Below are positions 55,686 through 64,000 of a DNA stretch of 64,000 nt, one piece after another (within the stretch, counting starts at the first letter, position 1; the number at the start of each line of letters is the position of its first letter). The notes beneath the pieces were generated by a model. That model saw nothing but the letters and a program-made list of their open reading frames with translations. It was not told the origin of the DNA and did no database searches. The position numbers were made by a program, and so were the translations under genes. The DNA is from Halichondria panicea (Eukaryota; Porifera; Demospongiae; Suberitida; Halichondriidae): positions 5,659,442 to 5,723,441 of the forward strand of contig NC_087379.1 of NCBI RefSeq assembly GCF_963675165.1, in the 5' to 3' direction.

Positions 55686-56802
55686 ACTTGTCTGAAATAT
55701 TCCTTGTCGAATTCACTCTTTGTTGGTAGTACCTGCAAAAGACATTAAGATATCAGTAAGGCAGTCTCACAGTACACATCAGTATCTGCGAACCTTGTCT
55801 GTACCAGCTGCTTCTTGCGTCACAGGCCCAATGGAGTCGTCATCATCACACTGAGATGACTCGACAGAGGTGAATTGGTTGAACAGGGCGAGGTCGACAC
55901 CAGGGGGAGGGCGAGAGTAGAGGAGACGGCCGTTCACATAGTCCTTCAGAATGTACCTGGCACTCCTGGGGCCGTCCGGTTGACCGTGGCTCGTCATAAA
56001 CCCTCTCACATCTGCAGAGGAAACAAATATAATATAAATGCTACATAATACATAGAAAGTACACAACACTTCCCTATCTGGCATATCCAAAAAGACCATT
56101 TAAGTATGAATTCCCTAAGAGCTACACTAATGAGACGAAACACTTTAAAATGGTTTACAAATTGTACATTTATAGTGACATACTTACAGCCATAAGCTCC
56201 ACACAGCTCCTCAGCATAAGGTGGTCGATCAGGGTCCTCTCCTTCCTGGGGGTGTGGTAGTCTGATTCCATAGGTCTCCTCGAGGATAGGCCGTGGGATC
56301 TGTGAGGCCACGAGGGATACTGGGGGAATGTGGTCCCAAAGGTGGGAAAGACGAGGCCAGGACAGCCACACAGGAGGAGGTTCTCAATCAGGAAGAGGGT
56401 CTTAAGTGAGTGTGTGTGTTGTGTGAAGTGTTGGGTAATGTACAGCATAGATGATCATGTGTGATACAAAAAGACAGAAAATATATACACACATTGAACT
56501 ATAATAGCTCCACCTGAAAGTGTTTTGTCCTCCCTGGAGTGGCAGACACTGGGACCTTCTTGCACTGAATGAGGGCATTGATGGTGGAGCTCTTGCCGAC
56601 ATTGGGGTACCCCACCTGTAGACAATGGAATTAGAGTATCTAGACAATTGCCTTTATTGTTGGTGCTTATGTACATACCCAAAATTGGAGCAATTATATT
56701 ATCCAATGTCCTAAAGCAAAAAGTTTATCATCAATACAAACATACAGTGGATAGCAATCGATATAATAATTACACAAAAAATGGCTTAGACAGCTTAAAC
56801 TA

Positions 56803-58653
56803 TTAACACTCAGTCTCTGTATCAGGACCACTCTGAAAGTGAACGTCCAAATCTTCAAAATCAACATTGTGACGAACATCCTTCTCGTAAACTTCTTCAA
56901 TATATTTTCTTACATTACAAAGTTCATGATACCTCTTTGCTGCCACTATGAAAGCCACAACACCTGCGACTGAGATCACAATGTTCACCAGGAAATAAAC
57001 CAGTCCAGCTTTAGGGGAGGTCTGCCAGAAACTAAACGGTAAAAGAATTCCAAGAACACCAATCAACTGAAAAAGTCCTTTAATGGCAAAAAAAATTCCG
57101 ATGAGAAATCCTTTCATAGAGTGAGGGCTTTGAGCACAGATGAATTCAAACACTCCACCATAGATAAATACATAGGCCACAGCAACAAGGACTTGCTGAA
57201 TAAAGAGAAAGTAAGGGCTGAGATGAAGGGTTTGATCAAATACAAATCGGCCACGTTCATAGATAATCTTGACAGGAGCAAACACTGAAGTAGCATTCTG
57301 GCCACCAGGAAGACAGTGACCAATTGTATCAACAAAAAGTGAGCAAAACAGACTAACAGTGATAAGACAAAGACCAATTCCAATTCGCCTCAGAATACCA
57401 GGGAAGCACTTTTGTAACAGAGGATGAATAAACTTGAGAAAAATGGGAACAAAAACAACGAGAAACACAGGGTAAAGAGTGGTACCATTAGCGAATATGG
57501 AGTAAAAATTAGCCTCCGTCTCTGTATCCATGTGATCTTTCAGTATATTAAGAAAGGGTTCTGCAGCAATATCGGCCATAAAAAATAGTCCTAGTGCAAG
57601 AAAAATAAAAACAATTCCAAAAAATGATTTCACATTCTCCACCTGCTCAGTAGTGAATGGTCCTCCATACTTGTCCTTGCCTAGATCCAGTCCAGTGGGT
57701 ATGTCATCCTCCCAGAATGTAAAGGCACTGCGTTGAATAGGAATCTTGTTTCTTCTTGCAAAGCCGACAACTCGTGCAACCTCTTTGTAAGGGTTACCAA
57801 TGCCAGTGTCAGTAACAAACCACCTACGCTTAGCAACACAGAAAGTTACTGGTACACAAATCAGCTCAACTAACAGGATAAGTCCAAATATAAAAAGGCT
57901 TAAGAAACCAGTAGCACTAACTGCACTCCATATCAGTTTTCCAAAGCTTATTCCAATATAGAGTGTGAAGAGAAACCAGTGAATGAAGAGAAAGCTGTCT
58001 TTAGAAGGAGAATCATTTAATTGGTCAACCCCAAACTGAATAACATTGGCTAAAAATCCAGCAAATGCAATCCATAAGAGTATAAAAAAAAGAAGTCCAA
58101 GAGCACCATTCACTACTCCCACTGAAATGATGAAATTGGGGTAAGGTAAATGTATCAAAATTGGTACCATAATAGCATTTACAATGACACCGATAACAGC
58201 CACAGTCAAGAGTCCACACCACATGGTACACACACTACATCTCACAACTTTATATCTTCCATATCGAACATCTGCCAAGTATCCAGCTAGAGGATAGAAG
58301 AGGAGCCCGAAAGCAAATACAGCATATATACAACTACCTGTCACCCCATTGGTGAGATAGCTAACTTTTAATGGTGACGTTACAGTAATAATGTTATAAT
58401 TTCTCAAGAGGAAATCGAGTAAGAAATAGTTTTCAGGAATCAGAAAGGTGCCGTACACAATAGACATTAAAGCAGTCCAAATAAAGATCATTACTGCAGC
58501 CTTTGACTTGATCAGCACACTTTTTTTCTTGCCATATTTCTTGTGATTACTTGTCACGAGTGGTATGGCTTCAGCGGCATCTCTGCTGGCATCTGGTGCA
58601 GGAGTTTCATGAAGGGAAGATTGCTCTATAGTTCCTTGCTCAAAAGTAGCCAT
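56803..58653 (-). CDS. POT/PTR2 (SLC15)-like transporter, copy 6, nested in LSG1 copy B
   Basis: Single exon, 616 aa, MATFEQGTIEQSSLHET to SGPDTETEC. About 12 hydrophobic segments; GYLADVRYGRYK, FGVDQLNDSPSKDSF and FWEDDIPTGLDLGKDKYGG are present. The loop after helix 1 is longer and different (NYNIITVTSPLKVSYLTNG) and the RQRD segment before ELCNVRKY is deleted in frame. It lies in intron 8 of LSG1 copy B, exactly as copy 1 does in LSG1 copy A. The 5' flank to about 58750 is shared with copy 1 (AAAGAAATGCTCACTA, GCAGAGTTACACCCATTnTAAAAGCAA) and is then cut by the palindrome at 58761. Family role: proton-coupled oligopeptide transport; substrate here unknown. Confidence 0.85.
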   Translation of the reverse strand: MATFEQGTIEQSSLHETPAPDASRDAAEAIPLVTSNHKKYGKKKSVLIKSKAAVMIFIWTALMSIVYGTFLIPENYFLLDFLLRNYNIITVTSPLKVSYLTNGVTGSCIYAVFAFGLLFYPLAGYLADVRYGRYKVVRCSVCTMWCGLLTVAVIGVIVNAIMVPILIHLPYPNFIISVGVVNGALGLLFFILLWIAFAGFLANVIQFGVDQLNDSPSKDSFLFIHWFLFTLYIGISFGKLIWSAVSATGFLSLFIFGLILLVELICVPVTFCVAKRRWFVTDTGIGNPYKEVARVVGFARRNKIPIQRSAFTFWEDDIPTGLDLGKDKYGGPFTTEQVENVKSFFGIVFIFLALGLFFMADIAAEPFLNILKDHMDTETEANFYSIFANGTTLYPVFLVVFVPIFLKFIHPLLQKCFPGILRRIGIGLCLITVSLFCSLFVDTIGHCLPGGQNATSVFAPVKIIYERGRFVFDQTLHLSPYFLFIQQVLVAVAYVFIYGGVFEFICAQSPHSMKGFLIGIFFAIKGLFQLIGVLGILLPFSFWQTSPKAGLVYFLVNIVISVAGVVAFIVAAKRYHELCNVRKYIEEVYEKDVRHNVDFEDLDVHFQSGPDTETEC

Positions 58654-58760
58654 TAATGTCTTACATGTACATGCAGTGAGTGACTAATAAAGAAATGCTC
58701 ACTAAATGATGCAGAGTTACACCCATTTTAAAAGCAATTCAGATCAATACAGCATTTAAG

Positions 58761-59584
58761 AGCATGATGAATTTAATTATGATCTGTGACATCATAATTA
58801 CTACCTGTTTTACTTCCGTAGTAAAAATGTGCTGAGCTGGCATGCTGTTTACTATGAAGTCAATGTAAAATCATTGCGTTTTTGCAGCCTCTGCATTCTG
58901 CAATATAAGCGCTGTTATTCTAAATAAAGGAAGTTTGTGAAATATTGAAATAAGAGCTACACAATGGTTTTTGTCCCAGAGAGTGATTGTCAACTGTCAG
59001 TGAGCTCGCTAGCCTTGAAGATACCTACTACATACACAGTAAGTGCAGTATAGAGCAGCAGTAGTAGATCTAGAAGACAAACTACTGCTCAAGGGTGATG
59101 GAACGCAACAACTACATTGTAGGCATCTGCAGAATTAGGCAGATGTGGTGTTCCATCATGTCCATCTTGAGCATTTATAGTTTGCAGATCTAAGAGGCAA
59201 CTAATGCTCAAGGATGATGGAACAACACATCTATTCTGCAGATACCTACCGTGTAGCAGTGGTGGTCCACCATCCTTGAGCAGTAGTTTACCTTCTAGAT
59301 CTACTACTGCTGCTCTATACTGCACTTACTGTGTATATAGTAGGTATCTTCAAGGCTAGCGAGCTCACTGACAGTTGACAATCACTCTCTGGGACAAAAA
59401 CCATTGTGTAGCTCTTATTTCAATATTTCATAAACTTCCTTTATTTAGAATAACAGCGATTATATTGCAAAAACGCAATGATTGACTTCATAGTAAACAG
59501 CATGCCAGCTCAGCACATTTTTACTACGGAAGTAAAACAGGTAGTAATTATGATGTCACAGACCCTAATTAAATTCCTCATGCT
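58761..59584. repeat. 0.8-kb palindrome upstream of transporter copy 6
   Basis: Left arm 58761-59100 and right arm about 59270-59584 are inverted copies over more than 300 bases with few differences (ACTACCTGTTTTACTTCCGT, GTCCCAGAGAGTGATTGTCA and AGTAGTAGATCTAGAAG occur in both). The central 170 bases contain a second, direct repeat (GATCTA.GA.G.CAACTA.TGCTCAAGG.TGATGGAAC). No protein. The left edge is only about 110 bases upstream of the transporter start codon. Confidence 0.9.
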
Positions 59585-59779
59585 CACGAGCATGCTGACT
59601 ATAAAAGGGCGTGCCGTGGGCAGCTCAGACCGGAAGCAACCAAAAAATGACAAAATGGCAACAATGAATATTCTTGAGTCTTGCAAAAAGACGCCCTTGA
59701 CAGTTATAATGCACATTCTTTACATTTTTACATTCTTCTTTTGATATGCCTTCTTCCGCTCTCTCACGAGATAGTAGAC

Positions 59780-60533
59780 TAGACTAGCAAGCCACTCCCT
59801 TTTCTCTGATTGGACGGGGGCGGGAGAAAAGGGACTGGTGACTCTGGGACACATTTTGTGTCTCTACCAGAATTTGGGTAGAGATTATTCATTGATTTTT
59901 CCACGTGATCCAAAAATTGCGTGAGGTTAAGTAGAATTGCGTAGCCTGCAAAAGTGATCGCGGGCTTCTTAGCTACAGTTTAAGAATGGATGCTAGTGCT
60001 AGAAAAGAGAAGATGATGGAGTAATAACATCATCAGGCATTCAGCTAGGATATAGTCATCTAAGACACCAGCAGAGATTAGCTTGTTTTAGTTTTACGTG
60101 ATGAGAACTGGCAGCCGAAAGTCATTGGTTGCCTAAAGCTTTTAATAACCTGTACAATACAAGACAGATAATGGCAGAGGGCAGCAGTTGAATTGAGAGT
60201 AGTCAGACTTGTACAAGCTGTCTTAAATCGCTGCCACTCCTCGGTTCAAAGAAGGACTGCCAAGATTTCTACGTTCATCAGCTGTTCCATGCTAATCCAC
60301 AAGTTGTGGCACAACAGACACTGGTACAAGGATCTATAAAATCAAAAGGCTGGCTAGATAGATCTGTATACTTGTGTCTTTAGCTTTTGACGCATCAGAA
60401 TAAATTGGATAATTTGCACGTGACATTAATATTTAATAGCATTCCTGATTTACACAAGCTGTAGCCCAGAGTCACCAGTCCCTTTTCTCCCGCCCCCGTC
60501 CAATCAGAGAAAAGGGAGTGGCTTGCGAGTCTA
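59780..60533. mobile_element. 754-base element with 65-base inverted ends, 9-bp target duplication
   Basis: TAGACTAGCAAGCCACTCCC runs on through GATTGGACGGGGGCGGGAG to GACTCTGGG and is matched almost exactly at the right end (one or two differences). ATAGTAGAC is duplicated at 59771-59779 and 60534-60542. Mutator-like by these criteria. No recognised protein in the interior. Confidence 0.88.
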
Positions 60534-60580
60534 ATAGTAGACACAACAAAAATGGCTGTCAAAAGTTTATTTCAAGAAGC

Positions 60581-61711
60581 ATGAAGAAGTCTGTTCTCAA
60601 CCTCCTACTGGGGGTTCCACAGGAGCTAAAGTTCGAGACTGAAGATACCAAGCAAGTCTTTGTAGGTTTAATTGACAGTGCTAAGCGTTGTCTTGCTGCC
60701 AGACATTCATTGGCCCAGCATGAGGATCTGACAAACTGATGCTGATGTGGACATAAATAACTCAAGTAAGTAGTCCATAGGTCTATAGTAAAGTTAGTAG
60801 TCTAGTATAAAGTAATGTGACTTCATCAACCTGCGAACGCTTTTTCGCTTTTTAACATTTGCATTTCATTTTACGGATAAAGTAGTACGAACAGGAGAGT
60901 TGAAAGTCTGTAGGGAAGGACCTTTGTATAATATCTATTTGCAGTTTGTTCGTTCATATATACAGTCATTATGCCTCAGTTGGGCATGCGCAAGATATAT
61001 GGTAGTGTGTCTGTGTGTGTGTAGATCGACTGTTACAGCTGCTCGATGATAATGAAGAGTTTCTGTATAATTATTGTAGGCTGCTAATCATAATTATTAA
61101 TTTTCTTGAATTCCAATTAGTTGGGTTTGCAAAATAATGCTTATGATTATGTTTGCTTACTTTGAAAGCTAGTACAACTTGTGTGTAACAAAATAGGGGA
61201 ACAACGAGAGAATAAAGTAAAATAAAAAGAATTATGCATTATCCGCCATGGCCGATGAATCCATCTAAAATGTAAATTATATGTACAGTGTTCATTAATA
61301 ATGGTACTGCATGTAGCTTCATTGCCTACACCGAGACACCGAGGCATCATCACCCTTTCAGTAACATTCATTTTTTTCTCAGGTCGCGTTGAAGACGCTT
61401 TGAAGGACTGCGACTGCCTTTGCTTGTTGACAGTCTCCCTGGGTACACCATCAACCTATGTAGAAAATGTAAGTATTAAGTATTACTTATCAGTGTATCT
61501 AGCAATTATCCTATTATATCCCTAGCTCTTTGCTGGGGAGAGGAGAGCCTCACTGTCTGGTGGCATGCACTCCACTTGCCCTATTAAAATGGTAGTAAAG
61601 AGTGATATAGATGTACTGATATTCATATAAATTCTTTTTCAGAATCGAACTTTCGATGAATTTCCACAATGGCATATTTTCAATGCCGTCTATTATGCAA
61701 GAAAGCAAGCT
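60581..61711 (+). CDS. Possible small multi-exon gene, unrecognised
   Basis: Pieces that look coding: MKKSVLNLLLGVPQELKFE ... IDSAKRCLAARHSLAQHEDL (60581-60739), RLLQLLDDNEEFL (about 61026-61062, after a TGTGTAG acceptor), VEDALKDCDCLCLLTVSLG ... TYVEN (61384-61470, AG before and GTAAGT after), LFAGERRASLSGGMHSTCP (about 61529-61590), and RTFDEFPQWHIFNAVYYARK (from 61643, after TTTTTCAG, to a stop near 61711). The first piece ends in a stop before the nearest donor, so the frames do not join cleanly. I recognise no family. It lies inside what should be intron 8 of LSG1 copy B, on the opposite strand. May be a decayed captured gene. Confidence 0.3.
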
Positions 61712-62822
61712 TCCTAACTCTTCCACAACGTTCCCTGGACTGTAGCTGACCTGGAGCTGAAAAGATTCCTTTATTGTGCATAGCCTTTTGCTGTATCTAT
61801 TCATAAAGTATTTTGTCAGCCATTATGATAATCATTTATTTTTTTGTTTTTTGTTTCTGCTTCTGGTAAAAAAGAAAAACTACCAAGAATGTATTTCCTT
61901 TCCCTTTGTGTATATTTTTGAGTGTTCACAGTGTGTAGCGAATGGGTTCTGAGCGCTTTTGCGCAAGAGAAAAAAAGAGCTCGTTACTAAGGCTTGAATG
62001 GAAATTTTGGGGTCAAAGGTCGCGCCCACGGCAGCTCTTTTTATACTCAAAACTCGCTCCGAGTTCCGGAAGTTGCTAATCCGGTAATTAAAGCCAACAT
62101 GCTCGTTTAAATGAAAAGGCCTATTAGAGTTGTTCACGCTCAATGTACCTTACTTTAAATTAACATTTATTAGAACCTTATTAACACCTTACGTTATGTA
62201 ATATTTACTACTACCTTAACCATGATTTGATGTTGATGTTGATATCATACTCTTCTCTCATGGTTAGTGCTCCACTTCCTCCCTTTGTTGTTGTGCGAGC
62301 CTCTGGGGCCCTGCTCCACGTATTTAAGGTTTTGTTTACCTTTTTTGCCTCACTTCACTTTAACTTCACTTTAAGTTCGTTTTACTCTCATTTTACCCTG
62401 TATTGTCAGTTGATGTTTTGCTCCTCGATCTAAGAATTTGGTTAAGCTACACTGTGAAGTCAATTTGTCTATAACTAGTTGTTGTTACTTATAGCTAGGA
62501 GCCTGTCTCTAGCTACTTTGTCTAGCCTGTCTAGAATCCCTCTACACCAAGATAAGAGCTCAACAAGAGTAGAGAGGCAATTTTAAACAATGTTAATTAC
62601 TATTTATGTTTTCTGCTGATTTGGCTCATTACACCTCGGGCATGCGCAAGCAAGGTATACGATAGTGTGTTTGTGGACTGCTCTCTAGGCTTCTAGCCAT
62701 GTTTTCTTGGATTTGCAAAATAATTGTTGCTTCTCGAGTTATGCATTGTTTTGCTTACTTGGAATGCCATTGCAGCCTTTTTAGAAGAGTGCGTATTAGC
62801 AAGTTAGTAGCTTTATGTATAT
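61712..62822. other. Rest of LSG1 copy B intron; no gene seen
   Basis: AGAGGCAATTTTAAACAATG near 62572 matches 7347-7370 in the intron of copy A, so this is duplicated intron sequence. Some CACTTTAA repeats (62350-62375). Nothing else recognised. Confidence 0.45.
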
Positions 62823-63224
62823 AGTAGACTCTCGTTAATCCTGTCACCCTTGGGACAGTGCAGCTTGGCCAGAATAGCGAGGTGACTGTATTCAGGAAAT
62901 AGCCGCGGCTTAAAACCGACCTTACCTCGAATCTAATAACTAATTTTGCAGTTCTTGTCTCGAGGATAATGAAGGAAAACGAATCATTATGCTCTCTATT
63001 TAAGTGTATCCAATTTTATCTGCCAAACCACACCTAAAACGTCATATTCGGCCGTAATAAACGTATAAAATTACATCGAAAACCTAGTTTGGGGCAGCCA
63101 GCACTGGCCAGTATACGGAAGAGCGAGTGGCCGTACTTCAGGGTGACTTTTGTGCAATCTATGCCAAACCAACTGACTGGTATATCGAGGTGGCCGTACT
63201 TCAGAGAGCCGAAAGAGTCTACTG
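62823..63224. mobile_element. Tigger/pogo-like MITE, third copy
   Basis: TAGACTCTCGTTAATCCTGT at the left, GAGTCTACTGTA at the right. The most diverged of three (end base changed, internal deletions). Lies in intron 8 of LSG1 copy B. Confidence 0.8.
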
Positions 63225-63343
63225 TATAGCTTTGACACATCCACAGAATCCATTAGCACAAATGCCATTCGCAAAAGTTTTTCACCCATAAAACACTGTT
63301 ACGTAGTTAGGAATACGTGTAACCACGCGTGTATTAAGATTGA

Positions 63344-63585
63344 TACCGTATAGCGGAAATGTTTGTGGGTGTAAATTCTCACTATTTGGCTCCAGAGCCC
63401 TCAGCAGAAATGTTGTGTGGCTCTAACATTCGCATTTTAATGCCAAGAAACCACACCCACCAATAGCTTTGAATGTGAAATACCGGTGCGTGGGAATTCA
63501 TTCCAGTTTTAATTTTCACATTAACTGCTCTGCCCTCGACAAATGTAAAATTTTGCACCTCACGAAAAGTTCCCGCTATACAGTA
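63344..63585. mobile_element. TACCGTATAGCGGA MITE
   Basis: TACCGTATAGCGGAAATG at the left and TTCCCGCTATACAGTA at the right are inverted repeats. A partial relative starts at 50229 (TACCGTATAGCGGGAAG, GGGCAGAGCAGTTAACGTGA). Confidence 0.7.
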
Positions 63586-64000
63586 TACATACATACAGAA
63601 ATTGCAATCACTTTTATCACACAAGTATAGCGGAACATAATAATCCAGCCACCCACCATTCCCACTGTAGTGAGCCCCCCGTCTTGTACTGGACTGACAG
63701 ACAGCAGTAATTCAACCAACTCCTCTCCAGTTAACAGTCTAGTGTCTCCTTCTTCATCGTCATCACTCACTACATGGAAAAAAAACTAATGTAACCATGC
63801 AGCTTACAGTGATAATGAATGTATCTCTAGAGTACATGCAAAATGCATTTTTGGGTCCCTAGCTCCACTCAATAAGCAACTGGTTATGTACAAAATGTAT
63901 GACATAATTTATAAGTATTTATATATAAGTTCCTTTTTGAATCAGAATGGTCTTGATCTTCAACTGAAGGTCTAACACTTTCAACTGGAGGCTTCTTAGC

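Larger units (their letters stand above)
55688..64000 (-). pseudogene. LSG1: LSG1 copy B, damaged duplicate, runs off the window
   Basis: Exons seen: 55732-55688, 56011-55794, 56400-56188, 56615-56514, 63769-63657, and part of exon 7 from about 63941 to the window end. The P-loop exon ([19 protein letters not shown]) and the exon with FMTSHGQPDGPRSARYIL are intact. Lesions: the G3 motif reads CGCPGL instead of CDCPGL; exon 10 has a 55-base deletion removing the SKAEMVVSGILPIDQM region and shifting frame; the exon 7 donor is GG instead of GT; and the final exon is missing because similarity stops at about 55645. Exon 8 has an in-frame 3-base difference. Intron 8 contains transporter copy 6. 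Upstream exons 1-6 would lie beyond 64000. Confidence 0.9.

Overview
This is nuclear DNA from an animal. The protein-coding genes are split by many short GT-AG introns (one is only 54 bases), the conserved genes encode eukaryotic proteins (SSR3, LSG1, PTCD1, EMC1), and the non-coding sequence is AT-rich and full of DNA transposons, MITEs and one poly(A)-tailed LINE. The compact introns, the RecQ-helicase and P-like elements and the style of the gene family suggest a non-bilaterian, most likely a demosponge. That placement is inference, not something read directly.

Layout. 0.7-2.2 kb: SSR3, five exons, minus strand. 2.4-11.2 kb: an intact 13-exon LSG1 gene (GTPase for 60S ribosomal subunit maturation), minus strand; its 4.4-kb intron 8 contains a complete single-exon gene for a POT/PTR2 (SLC15)-like membrane transporter on the same strand. 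From 11.8 to 58.7 kb the same association recurs in decayed form: five more transporter loci (19.7, 23.0, 29.9, 40.8 and 56.8 kb), three transporter fragments (18.8, 25.8 and 27.2 kb), and beside them eroded LSG1 exons, above all the exon with the P-loop GYPNVGKS. The last unit (55.7-64 kb and beyond the edge) is a second, recognisable but damaged LSG1 copy, again with a transporter in the same intron. I read the window as a tandem array made by repeated duplication of LSG1 with its nested transporter: the transporters were mostly kept and the extra LSG1 copies decayed.

Interrupting the array are a 5.3-kb DNA transposon at 12.4-17.6 kb (zinc-finger/DUF6589-like transposase on one strand, RecQ-like helicase on the other, 9-bp target duplication, itself hit by a LINE and a MITE); a 4.7-kb P-element/THAP9-like transposon at 32.6-37.2 kb with a second gene on the opposite strand; several non-autonomous relatives; many TACCGTA-type MITEs; three Tigger-like MITEs; and an 0.8-kb palindrome at 58.8-59.6 kb. 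Between 48 and 54.4 kb lie a PTCD1-like gene (plus strand) and a partial EMC1-like gene (minus strand), convergent; an eroded EMC1 3' end also lies at 11.9-12.1 kb, so EMC1 sequence took part in the duplications.

Functionally the host genes are housekeeping: SSR3 and EMC1 act in ER membrane protein biogenesis, LSG1 in ribosome export, PTCD1 in mitochondrial RNA metabolism. The transporter family is the lineage-specific part. Four of six loci (5.3, 19.7, 40.8, 56.8 kb) are uninterrupted, one has a shifted C-terminal tail (29.9 kb) and one an early 4-base insertion (23.0 kb). All exon boundaries were placed by eye from splice signals, reading phase and remembered family sequences; no search or alignment program was run.
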